A stretch of 64,000 nucleotides of DNA from contig CAZEIW010000186.1 in NCBI GenBank assembly GCA_964512305.1, forward strand, positions 1 to 64,000, written 5' to 3'. Positions within the stretch are counted from its first letter, which is position 1; every line of letters starts with the position of its first letter. Below are positions 47,086-54,205 of the stretch, in pieces. Position numbers and translations under genes: made by a program. Source of the stretch: CAZEIW01 sp964512305 (lineage in GTDB: Bacteria > Pseudomonadota > Gammaproteobacteria > Burkholderiales > Burkholderiaceae_F). The notes beneath the pieces were generated by a model that was given only the letters and a program-made list of their open reading frames with translations, was not told the origin of the DNA and did not search any database.

Positions 47086-49733
47086 GACCGCGCTCCGCGC
47101 CCGCGCTGCTGGCGCCGCTGTACTTCGCCTCGGGTCTGGCCGGCCTGTGCTACGAGGTGCTTTGGGCGCGCCTGCTGGGGACCCAGTTCGGGGTCAGCAT
47201 CTTCGGGGTCGTGCTCACGGTGAGCGCGTTCATGGCCGGTCTCGGCCTCGGCAGCCTGACCGGAGCGCGCTGGACCGCACGCCCGCACGCCGCATTGACC
47301 GGGCGATCGGCCCTGCGCCGGTTCGCGCAGCTCGAACTCGGCGTCTCGCTCTACGCGCTGCTCCTGCCCTGGCTCGCGCGCGCCCTCGGCGGCGAGCTCG
47401 ATGCGGTGGCGGCCCGTCTGTCGCTGGCGCAATGGTATGGGGTCCAGGGCGCGGTCGGGCTGGTGCTGATCGCGATTCCGGCGTGGGCGATGGGTGCCGG
47501 GTTTCCGATGATCCTCGCCGCGGGCGACCCCGGGTCGACGGCGGCGACGGTCGGACGGATCTACGGCGCCAACACCCTGGGCGCCGCGTTGGGAGCCCTT
47601 TTCCCGCTCTGGGGGCTGCCGGCTCTGGGCTGGGCGCAGTCGCTGCGGCTGGCCGCACTGGCGGGAGTTGCCGTTGCGCTGACGGCATTCGCGCTTGCGC
47701 GGGGCGGCGCCGCAGGCGACGAGCCGCACCCACCGCGGCAACAGCCGGCCGCCCGGCGTCCTTCGGGGCTGATCCTGCTGTCTTACGGCGGCGTCGGCGC
47801 GGCCGCGATCATGCTCGAGATCGGCTGGACGCGGCTCTACGGCATGGTGCTGCTGCGCACCGAATACGTGCTGGCCGTGATCCTCGCGGTGTACCTGCTT
47901 GGGACCGCGCTCGGCAGCCTGCTGCCGGTGCGCCTGCGCGAAGCGCGCTGGCTGCCGCCGCTGATGCCCTTCGCGGCAGCCGGAGCGGCGCTGGCGGGTC
48001 TGGCGGCGCTGCCGCTATTGTCGTCCTGGATTGAGACGCGTCAATTCGACTCGCTCGGCAGTGCGCTAGTGTTCGAGTCGCTGGCGCTCGGCTTGCTGAC
48101 GCTGCCGGTGACGATCGTCCTCGGCGCGTGGCTGCCGATGCTGGCCGCCCGCAGCGGCAGCGGCAGCGGCGCCTGGCTGTACGGAGCCAACAGCCTCGGA
48201 GCGGCTCTCGGCGCGATCGCGGCAGGCGCGGTCGCGATTCCGGCGGTCGGCACGCCGGCGACGGTGGTGCTGGCGGCTTTGCTTTTGCTGGCGTTCGGGC
48301 TGGCGTGGAGCGCGCCGCGCCGCGTGCTGATCGCGGTGCCGCTGGCTGCCGTGCTGGCCTGGCCGCTGCACCGGTTTCCGGCGCTGAGCAGTCTGATGCC
48401 CGCCGCGCACGGCGGCAGTCGCGAGTTGTTCGTGTACGAGGACGCCATTTCGCTGAACCACGTCATCGAGGAGGAGAGCGGACAGCGCCTGCTGCTGACC
48501 GACCTCCAGCGCATGGACGCCTCGACCGAGCCGGCCGCGGTGCAGATCCAGGCCGACCAGGCGCGCCTGCCCCTGCTGCTGCATCCTGCGCCGCACAGCG
48601 TGCTCTTTCTCGGCCTCGGCACCGGGATCTCGGCGAGCGGATCCGCCCCGTTTCCGGACCTGGATCGGACGGCGGTCGAGCTGTCGCGCGGCGCCATCGT
48701 CGCTGCTGGATCCTGGTTCGCGCCCGTCAACGGCAACGTCGCGCTGCAGATGCATGTGCGGCGCGACGATGCGCGTCGCTTCCTGAGCGCCGACGATCGG
48801 CGCTACGACGTGATCGTCGGCGACCTTTTCCATCCCGACCTGGCCGGGACCGGCTCGCTGCTCTCGGTGGAGCAGTTCGCGCGCGCGCGCGGCCGCCTCG
48901 CGCCGGGCGGCCTCTTCACCCAGTGGCTGACGCTCAACCAGTTCGATCAGCGCTCCCTCGATGCGGTGCTGCGCAGCTTCCGGCGCGTGTTCCCTCAGGC
49001 CCAGCTCTTCATGGACGGCATGCATCTGGCGCTGGTGGGACCGAATCCAGACGGCCCCGGCCCCGCCATCGGCGCGGCCGCGATCGCGTCGAACCTGGAT
49101 CGCCTCGACCCGCAGGCGCGCGAGGCGGCCACCGGCGGCGAGGGCCCGTGGACCTGGCTCGGCCGCTATTGGGGCCCGATCGCCGACAGCACCGGGCCCC
49201 TGCAGCACGAGTGGATGCCATTCATCGAGTTCCGGCTGCCCAAGGTGCGCTACGGCGACGGCGCACAGGTCGCGGCCCTGCTGGCGGAGTTGCTGCGCCG
49301 CAGGCCCGACGCTGCGGCGGCGGCCGGGCTGCTGGGCGTGGCGCCGGCCGATCGCGAACCGTTCGCGCGCGCCTATGCGGCGACGTCGCTGGCCGCCAGC
49401 GCCTGGGTTGCCGCGATCGGCGGCGACGCCGACCAGGCCGTGCAGCTCGAACGGCGCGCGTACGAGTCCAATCCGCGCGACCGCTGGATCGCGAACTCGC
49501 TCGCCGACGCGCTGCTCGACTCGCTGCCGCAGGCGCGCCGGGCCGGCCTGGGCGACGCCGAGGCCTTGCAGCGCATACTGCGCATCAGCCCCGACCACGT
49601 CGAGACGCTGCGCGCGCTGTGGCACGTCGAGCGCTCGGCAGGAAACGCAGTCGCGGCCGAGCAGTACCGCTCGCGGCTGCTCGCGGTGTCTCCGTTCGAC
49701 TTCGAGGCGCGCGCGCGCGCTCCCGACTCCTAG
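47067..49733 (+). CDS. Membrane-embedded spermidine-synthase-like protein with C-terminal repeat region
   Basis: About 888 residues. The first 450 form about 12 transmembrane helices with the pattern of the bacterial fused MFS/spermidine-synthase proteins (two halves, each with G-A-N-T-L-G-A-A-L-G or G-A-N-S-L-G-A-A-L-G-A). A soluble aminopropyltransferase-like domain follows, with the SAM-type loop F-L-G-L-G-T-G-I-S and V-G-D-L-F-H-P; the catalytic Asp pair of true spermidine synthases is not clearly kept. The last 150 residues resemble tetratricopeptide-type helices. There is no ATG near the start; a TTG at 47067 overlaps the preceding gene. Polyamine synthesis is doubtful; the product may modify or bind a small molecule at the membrane. 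Confidence 0.75.
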   Translation: MVLPLLRPRSAPALLAPLYFASGLAGLCYEVLWARLLGTQFGVSIFGVVLTVSAFMAGLGLGSLTGARWTARPHAALTGRSALRRFAQLELGVSLYALLLPWLARALGGELDAVAARLSLAQWYGVQGAVGLVLIAIPAWAMGAGFPMILAAGDPGSTAATVGRIYGANTLGAALGALFPLWGLPALGWAQSLRLAALAGVAVALTAFALARGGAAGDEPHPPRQQPAARRPSGLILLSYGGVGAAAIMLEIGWTRLYGMVLLRTEYVLAVILAVYLLGTALGSLLPVRLREARWLPPLMPFAAAGAALAGLAALPLLSSWIETRQFDSLGSALVFESLALGLLTLPVTIVLGAWLPMLAARSGSGSGAWLYGANSLGAALGAIAAGAVAIPAVGTPATVVLAALLLLAFGLAWSAPRRVLIAVPLAAVLAWPLHRFPALSSLMPAAHGGSRELFVYEDAISLNHVIEEESGQRLLLTDLQRMDASTEPAAVQIQADQARLPLLLHPAPHSVLFLGLGTGISASGSAPFPDLDRTAVELSRGAIVAAGSWFAPVNGNVALQMHVRRDDARRFLSADDRRYDVIVGDLFHPDLAGTGSLLSVEQFARARGRLAPGGLFTQWLTLNQFDQRSLDAVLRSFRRVFPQAQLFMDGMHLALVGPNPDGPGPAIGAAAIASNLDRLDPQAREAATGGEGPWTWLGRYWGPIADSTGPLQHEWMPFIEFRLPKVRYGDGAQVAALLAELLRRRPDAAAAAGLLGVAPADREPFARAYAATSLAASAWVAAIGGDADQAVQLERRAYESNPRDRWIANSLADALLDSLPQARRAGLGDAEALQRILRISPDHVETLRALWHVERSAGNAVAAEQYRSRLLAVSPFDFEARARAPDS

Positions 49734-49758
49734 GCGTGGCCCGCAACGGGAAAGGCCC

Positions 49759-51075
49759 ATGTCGACCTCCAGCCGCTCGTCGCTCCAGAGCATTCCGATC
49801 CGGATCGCGCCCGCCGGTCCGGCCGCCGTGCCCACCCGATATCACGAGCGGCGGCGCGCAATCCAGTTGCTGATGCTCGCGCTCGCGGTGCTGATCCCGG
49901 TGACGGGCCTGTTCCGGATCGACCCGGTCGGCGGCGCCCTCGTCGTGCTGGGCCGGCAGGTGTGGTTCTCCGACTTCTTCCTGATCTTCGGCCTCTGGAT
50001 CACGCTCGCCACGGCGCTGATCTTCCTGTACTCGATCGCCGGCACCGTGTTCTGCGGCTGGGCCTGCCCGCAGAACACGCTGGCCGAATGGGCCAATTAC
50101 ATGACCCGCCTGCTGCTCGGCAGGCGCGCCGAAGTCAGCCTGACGGGCGAGCCGATCCAGGTCACCGCATCGAAGAACCGCGCGGCCAACTGGGTCGTGC
50201 TCGGGCTGTCGTTCGTGCTCGCGTCGATGCTGGCGGCGCTGGTGCCGATGCTCTACTTCTATCCGCCGGGGGCGGTCTGGTCGTTCGCGTCGCTGCGCGC
50301 GGACGCGCGGCTGCCCGGCTCGCTGTATTGGATCTACTCGGTCTTCGTGCTGATCATCCTGCTCGACGTCTCGGTGCTGCGCCATTTCTGGTGCCGCTTC
50401 CTGTGCATCTATCGCGTCTGGCAGCATTCGTTCAGGACCCGGCAGACGCTGCACGTCGCCTACGACGCCGGCCGTTCGGGCGACTGCACCGGCTGCAACT
50501 TCTGCGAGACCCGCTGCTTCATCGAGCTCGATCCCCGCCGGACCGAGGTCTACAGCAGCTGCATCAATTGCGGCGAGTGCATCGACGCCTGCGGCGTCAT
50601 GCACCAGAAGAAGGGCGAGCCCGGGCTGTTGCGGTTCGAGTTCGGCGAGCGCGGTGCGCGCGGCGGCCCTCGCGATGCGCAGCCGTCGCTGCTGTCGAGA
50701 TCGCGTTGGGCGCTCCCGTTCACGCTGTTGGGGCTGCTGATGTTCGGGTGGGGGCTGCGAACCTACGAGCCGTTCCACCTGTCGGTCGACCATGCCGAGG
50801 CGGCGCCCGGCCGGGCGATCCAGGACTACCGGATCGCCATCGCGAACAAGGAGTATCGGGAACACAGCCTCGACGTGCGCGTATCGGGCATTCCCGCCGG
50901 GACGTACCGCCTCAGCGAGGAGCGGCTCGCGGTCGGCGGCACCGAACGCGCGACGCTGATGCTGTCGATCGCGCCCGGGTTGAAGCACGGCCTGTATCCG
51001 GTGCACATCGAGGTTCGCGCCGACGACGGCTGGGTCGGACGGTTCGACATCCAGCATCTGGCGGCGGCGCTTTGA
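49759..51075 (+). CDS. ccoG: CcoG/FixG-type cytochrome oxidase accessory ferredoxin
   Basis: 438-residue membrane iron-sulfur protein related to CcoG (FixG, RdxA), a Cu(II) reductase that supplies Cu(I) to cbb3-type oxidase. Hydrophobic helices lie at about 35-52, 73-97, 148-170 and 192-212. C-G-W-A-C-P-Q-N-T is typical of the first half. Two 4Fe-4S motifs follow: C-T-G-C-N-F-C-x3-C and C-I-N-C-G-E-C-x3-C. The last 100 residues, after one more helix, form the Ig-like FixG C-terminal domain. Start at ATG 49759, with AAAGG before it. No ccoNOP, ccoI or ccoS lies beside it; the FixH-like lipoprotein at 51765 may be its partner. Confidence 0.88.
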   Translation: MSTSSRSSLQSIPIRIAPAGPAAVPTRYHERRRAIQLLMLALAVLIPVTGLFRIDPVGGALVVLGRQVWFSDFFLIFGLWITLATALIFLYSIAGTVFCGWACPQNTLAEWANYMTRLLLGRRAEVSLTGEPIQVTASKNRAANWVVLGLSFVLASMLAALVPMLYFYPPGAVWSFASLRADARLPGSLYWIYSVFVLIILLDVSVLRHFWCRFLCIYRVWQHSFRTRQTLHVAYDAGRSGDCTGCNFCETRCFIELDPRRTEVYSSCINCGECIDACGVMHQKKGEPGLLRFEFGERGARGGPRDAQPSLLSRSRWALPFTLLGLLMFGWGLRTYEPFHLSVDHAEAAPGRAIQDYRIAIANKEYREHSLDVRVSGIPAGTYRLSEERLAVGGTERATLMLSIAPGLKHGLYPVHIEVRADDGWVGRFDIQHLAAAL

Positions 51076-51133
51076 GCGCCGGCTCGAGCGTGAGCCGGCC
51101 GGATCGAGATCGACATTTGCCACGGAGGGCGGC

Positions 51134-51580
51134 ATGAGCGAAGCCAAGGGAGACGAGAGCGCGGCCGGAGTGCATCCGGAGTGGGGCAAGAACCCGGCGG
51201 ACCATTTCGGATACGCGTCCGACGAGGAGCGCCTGGCCAGGCGCGGCATGGAGGACTGGGAACTGGTATCGAAGATTCCCGCCTCGCAGCGGCGCGTACC
51301 GTACTGGTTCATCGCCGTGGTCGTGATCGTGCTGCTGATCGCGGTCGGCCTGGGCTTCCCCTTCTGGGGGCAGCGGCCGGGCGTCGTCGTGCCATGGTTC
51401 AACTGGGGATTCGTCGCCGCGATCGTCTACGTCGCCGCCGCGGCCGCGTTCGTGTATTTCATGGTGAACCTGTACGGATCCGAGCGGGCCGGGCGCCTCG
51501 ACGACGACCCCGAGAACCGCACAGGCGAGCGGACGGCAGGCGCCGACAAGCCGGCGGACGGCGAACGGTCGGATCGGTGA
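51134..51580 (+). CDS. Small two-helix membrane protein of unknown function
   Basis: 148 residues, no recognised family. A soluble, acidic N-terminal 55 residues with H-P-E-W-G-K-N-P-A-D-H-F-G-Y is followed by two transmembrane helices (about 57-77 and 88-110) and an acidic, hydrophilic tail. There are no cysteines. The ribosome site GGAGGG precedes ATG 51134. Position after ccoG and layout (conserved aromatic N-terminus, short helical hairpin) suggest an oxidase-assembly or small-subunit role, but this is inference. Its stop directly abuts the first 63-bp repeat. Confidence 0.62.
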   Translation: MSEAKGDESAAGVHPEWGKNPADHFGYASDEERLARRGMEDWELVSKIPASQRRVPYWFIAVVVIVLLIAVGLGFPFWGQRPGVVVPWFNWGFVAAIVYVAAAAAFVYFMVNLYGSERAGRLDDDPENRTGERTAGADKPADGERSDR

Positions 51581-51764
51581 GCGCGCCGGGCCGCCCCAAG
51601 CGCTCACGGCCCTTGGCGCGCAGCGCCAAGGTAAGCCAAACCTGCGCGCCGGGCCGCCCCAAGCGCTCACAGCCCTTGGCGCGCAGCGCCAAGGTAAGCC
51701 CAACCTGCGCGCCGGGTCGCCCCAAGCGCTCACAGCCCCTTGCGCGCAGCGCAAGGGTAGTCCA
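51581..51764 (+). repeat. Three tandem 63-bp repeats, each forming a hairpin
   Basis: Units start at 51581, 51644 and 51707 (63, 63 and 58 bases) and fill exactly the space between the stop of one gene and the start of the next. Each holds a 9-bp stem with a GCA loop: CCTTGGCGC/GCGCCAAGG at 51611-51631 and 51674-51694, and CCCTTGCGC/GCGCAAGGG at 51737-51757. The third copy differs on both arms in a way that keeps all pairs. Its right arm holds AAGGG (51753-51757), seven bases before the next ATG, so the hairpin may hide that ribosome site. Confidence 0.85.
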
Positions 51765-52169
51765 ATGAGCCGGTCCCGCATCCTCGCAGCCGCCGCGATC
51801 GCGATCGCGGCGGGCGCCACGTCGGCCTGCAGCGACGGCGGCAGCACGCGCGCGCAGGCCATCGCGTCTCAGCGCTGGGGCGAGATCGAAATCAAGGTCG
51901 AAACCCGGCCCGCGCCGCCGCGGCCCGGAGCCAACGAGATCCTGGTCATGGCGACCGGCCCGCACGGGCGGCCGGTGCACGACCTGATGATCCTTATCCG
52001 CGCCGGCGAGCAGGCGCCCTGGACGCAGACGATCCAGGACGGCTATGTCGGCGTGTATCGGCGCGCGCTGCATCTCGGACCCGGAACGACCGCGCTGGAA
52101 GTTCAGGCCAGGAGCGGCGACGAACAGAAAGTTTTCAGCTTCCCTCTCGCCGTTGGCGATCGACCGTGA
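51765..52169 (+). CDS. FixH/YtkA-like lipoprotein
   Basis: 134 residues. A lipoprotein signal with lipobox-like T-S-A-C at about 19-22 is followed by a beta-rich domain: R-P-A-P-P-R-P-G-A-N-E-I-L-V, then G-R-P-V-H-D-L, and a C-terminal strand pattern like the YtkA/FixH fold. FixH proteins work with CcoG in cbb3 oxidase assembly; this one is anchored by lipid rather than a helix. The histidine and methionine positions of copper-binding PCuAC-type domains are not obvious. Start at ATG 51765, whose ribosome site lies in the last repeat hairpin. Confidence 0.68.
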   Translation: MSRSRILAAAAIAIAAGATSACSDGGSTRAQAIASQRWGEIEIKVETRPAPPRPGANEILVMATGPHGRPVHDLMILIRAGEQAPWTQTIQDGYVGVYRRALHLGPGTTALEVQARSGDEQKVFSFPLAVGDRP

Positions 52170-52326
52170 AGCGCGGGCTGCTGCGTCGCAGCGACCGCAT
52201 CGCGAAACTTCGACGGTGCACCGATATCCGAACTCTGGCCCTTTGGGCCGGGGAATCGAGACGGACACGATGCGAATGAGTCTCAATTACTGATCCAATC
52301 CTCTAGAGGAGAAACGCGGTACTGTG

Positions 52327-52356
52327 TTCCCATGACGCTGAATGTGTGCTTATAAT
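52327..52356 (+). promoter_or_regulatory. Candidate HiPIP promoter with consensus -10
   Basis: TATAAT at 52351-52356 is preceded, 18 bases upstream, by TTCCCA (52327-52332), four of six matches to TTGACA. The local sequence is AT-richer than its surroundings. Transcription would begin near 52363. Confidence 0.55.
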
Positions 52357-52377
52357 CGATTCACCTCAACGTTATCG

Positions 52378-52444
52378 GGGCTTTAACGTGTGAGTGGGGG
52401 GGAGGGGCCGCGTCAACGACACTCGGTACGCGGTCGTTAAGCCC
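52378..52444 (+). other. Inverted repeat in the predicted HiPIP leader
   Basis: GGGCTTTAACG (52378-52388) and CGTTAAGCCC (52435-52444) pair over ten positions with a single bulged T, enclosing 46 bases that can fold further. It lies 15 bases after the predicted transcription start. It could be a stability or regulatory element; no known riboswitch class is recognised. Confidence 0.45.
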
Positions 52445-52609
52445 GCGTGGGTCGCGCTTCCCGTGTCGATCGTCCGGACCGAGTCGCGGCGTTTTCGCCG
52501 CGATTGAGTTTTGCTCGCCGGTCGGCTTTCGGCATTTGGTCGCCGCATTCACCTGCAAGCCACCGACCCTTGCGAGAGCAAGATCCGACTTACTGAAAGG
52601 AGACAGTCA

Positions 52610-52918
52610 ATGACCAGTCGGCGCGATTTCGTGCTGAAGTTCGTTCCCCTGGCGGGTGCCGCGGCGGCACTGCCTCGCCTGGCTTCGGCCGACGAGGTTC
52701 CGGCGCTGACGGAAACCGATCCGATGGCGATCGCGTTGGGCTTCAAGCTCGACACGAAAAAGGCCGATCAGGCCAAGTTCCCGAAGCATACGAACGAGCA
52801 AAGCTGCGCGAGCTGCCTGCACTTCACGAAGCCGGGCGCGGACGCGGCGCGGTGCGACCTGTTCAACAAGAGCGTGCCGAAGGGCGGCTGGTGCAGCGGC
52901 TATTCGAAGCGGCCTTGA
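52610..52918 (+). CDS. High-potential iron-sulfur protein (HiPIP), Tat-exported
   Basis: Small periplasmic [4Fe-4S] electron carrier, 102 residues. The twin-arginine signal T-S-R-R-D-F-V-L-K-F at residues 2-11 with its hydrophobic core ends near A-S-A (about 25-27). The cluster cysteines are C66, C69, C82 and C95 in the HiPIP spacing C-x2-C-x12-C-x12-C, with the conserved G-W-C-S-G-Y end. HiPIPs carry electrons from quinol:cytochrome oxidoreductases to oxidases or photosynthetic centres, and here the gene lies between a CcoG gene and alternative complex III. ATG 52610 has AAAGGAG seven bases upstream. Confidence 0.95.
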   Translation: MTSRRDFVLKFVPLAGAAAALPRLASADEVPALTETDPMAIALGFKLDTKKADQAKFPKHTNEQSCASCLHFTKPGADAARCDLFNKSVPKGGWCSGYSKRP

Positions 52919-53152
52919 TGCTTTGAGCGACCGGGCGGCGGCGCTGCGTCATACGCCGCCCCGCCTGCCGCTTCGCCGTGCTGTCCGCGCGCAGCGCGGA
53001 TCGGGTCCGCGGGAATCGCCGATGCGACGGACGGTCGGCGCAATTCCCTTGACACGATGTGTGATTGAAATAGACTCGATTCGCGCTTCTTTCGAACCCG
53101 ACCCGTCTTCCCAATCGAAACGGGCGTCGATTCACCAGAGGGGATGGAGACA

Positions 53153-53263
53153 ATGCCTATCGAATTGCTGGTCCCGATCGTCATCTTCGTGGTGGGCATC
53201 CTCATTTCGCACGCCACCAGCGCGATCGGCGTCAGGCTGCTCGAGCAGAACCGCAAAGACTGA
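53153..53263 (+). CDS. 36-residue single-helix membrane peptide
   Basis: The small reading frame begins at an ATG with GGAG six bases upstream and encodes M-P-I-E-L-L-V-P followed by a hydrophobic stretch (about residues 4-20), S-H-A-T-S-A-I-G and a basic end E-Q-N-R-K-D. It directly follows HiPIP and ends just before a strong terminator, so it is a good candidate for a real small protein. Length and layout resemble CcoQ/CydX-type oxidase or cytochrome-complex helper peptides, but the sequence itself is not one I recognise. Confidence 0.6.
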   Translation: MPIELLVPIVIFVVGILISHATSAIGVRLLEQNRKD

Positions 53264-53291
53264 GGCCAGGCACATCCGGTCTCAGGGAACG

Positions 53292-53315
53292 GGCCCGGCC
53301 ATGGCCGGGCCTTTT
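53292..53315 (+). terminator. Intrinsic terminator after the HiPIP / small-peptide genes
   Basis: A perfect 9-bp stem GGCCCGGCC/GGCCGGGCC (53292-53311, two-base loop) followed by TTTT (53312-53315), 28 bases after the small gene's stop. It closes the HiPIP transcript and isolates the next gene. Confidence 0.85.
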
Positions 53316-53380
53316 CCTGCGTAATGCGATCGCTCCGCGTGCTCCGCACCGCGGAGCGGAACTTTCCGGATCAGGGGGCC

Positions 53381-54043
53381 ATGCGCACTCATCCGCTGTC
53401 GAAGTTCCTGGTGCTGTCCGTGATCTCGTTCTGCATCGGGACGATCCACGGCATGCTGCAGGTGATGCCGTCGATCCGCCATTGGCTCGACTCGATCGGC
53501 AGTCCCTATGGCGGCCCGGGGCACATGATCGATCCGCTCGCGCACGCGCACATGAACCTGGTCGGCGGCGTCGTGCTGCTGGCGATGGGAACGACGTACT
53601 ACCTTCTGCCGATCTTCCGCGGCCGCGAGATCTACTCGGTGCGGATGGTCAACCATACGTTCGCCTGGACCAGCCTCGGCGCATACGCCTTCTACTTCAT
53701 CCAGCTCGGATTCGGTATCCGCGAAGGGCTCCTGCTGCATTCGGACCCCGGCAGCATTCCGCTGGTGCACCGGTTCTACGGCCCGTCGGTCGCCCTGGCC
53801 GGCACCGTGATGGCCGTGGGCTTCCTGGTCTACCTCGCCAACATCGCTCTCACGCTGCGCAAGGGCCATCCGTCCGCCGAGGCCGCGCCGCGGCCTGCCG
53901 GCGAAGCTGCCGGGGCGCCACCGGTGCCGGCAGCCGGCAACGTGGCGTTTGCCGACGAGCACCGGACCGCCGCCGCCAAGCGCTTTCCGGCCATCGTATC
54001 GGTCGGCCCCGGGAACGGTCCCGTGCGGCGTACCGGTACCTGA
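53381..54043 (+). CDS. Four-helix relative of heme-copper oxidase subunit I (CcoN/NorB-like)
   Basis: 220 residues. Four transmembrane helices (about 8-28, 50-75, 88-112 and 127-150) carry histidines at positions recalling CcoN/NorB: G-T-I-H-G-M-L-Q in the first, A-H-A-H-M-N-L-V-G-G in the second, V-N-H-T-F before the third and V-H-R-F-Y-G-P at the fourth. A 55-residue Ala/Pro tail follows. Full subunit I has 12 helices and a His-Tyr-bearing copper site; only a heme b-like pocket could be present here. The first ATG in frame is at 53324, but 53381 starts the hydrophobic domain and follows a G-rich stretch. Confidence 0.72.
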   Translation: MRTHPLSKFLVLSVISFCIGTIHGMLQVMPSIRHWLDSIGSPYGGPGHMIDPLAHAHMNLVGGVVLLAMGTTYYLLPIFRGREIYSVRMVNHTFAWTSLGAYAFYFIQLGFGIREGLLLHSDPGSIPLVHRFYGPSVALAGTVMAVGFLVYLANIALTLRKGHPSAEAAPRPAGEAAGAPPVPAAGNVAFADEHRTAAAKRFPAIVSVGPGNGPVRRTGT

Positions 54044-54132
54044 TCACGCGCAGCGCCGCGAGCGCGACACGCCGCCGGGTCGAAACGGCGAGCGGCTGCG
54101 CGGCCGTTCGGAGCCGCGGTTCGCGGCAAATC

Positions 54133-54198
54133 CTACTTGCGGGCGACGAAGTAGACCGCCGTGGCGATGACGAGCAGCGCGATGAGCGTCTCGATCAT
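54133..54198 (-). CDS. Possible 21-residue membrane peptide after actF
   Basis: A reading frame M-I-E-T-L-I-A-L-L-V-I-A-T-A-V-Y-F-V-A-R-K with one acidic residue at the outer end and two basic residues at the other, a perfect single-span design. It starts seven bases after the actF stop and so would share its message; the ribosome site is weak (GAAG). At this size chance is not excluded. Alternative complex III of other bacteria has small extra membrane subunits, which makes a real gene plausible. Confidence 0.45.
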   Translation of the reverse strand: MIETLIALLVIATAVYFVARK

Positions 54199-54205
54199 CC
54201 GGTCT

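Larger units (their letters stand above)
52170..52609 (+). other. Long leader region of the HiPIP gene
   Basis: 440 bases without a gene. It contains the palindrome CCTCTAGAGG near 52301, a promoter-like pair at 52327-52356 and a large inverted repeat at 52378-52444, each given separately. The part from about 52363 to the HiPIP start would be a 247-base leader. Confidence 0.55.

Noticed and set aside
51459..52286. Minus-strand frame over the 63-bp repeats encoding a 21-residue peptide repeat
   Set aside because: The periodic peptide only reflects the repeat length being a multiple of three; the plus-strand genes on both sides are better supported.
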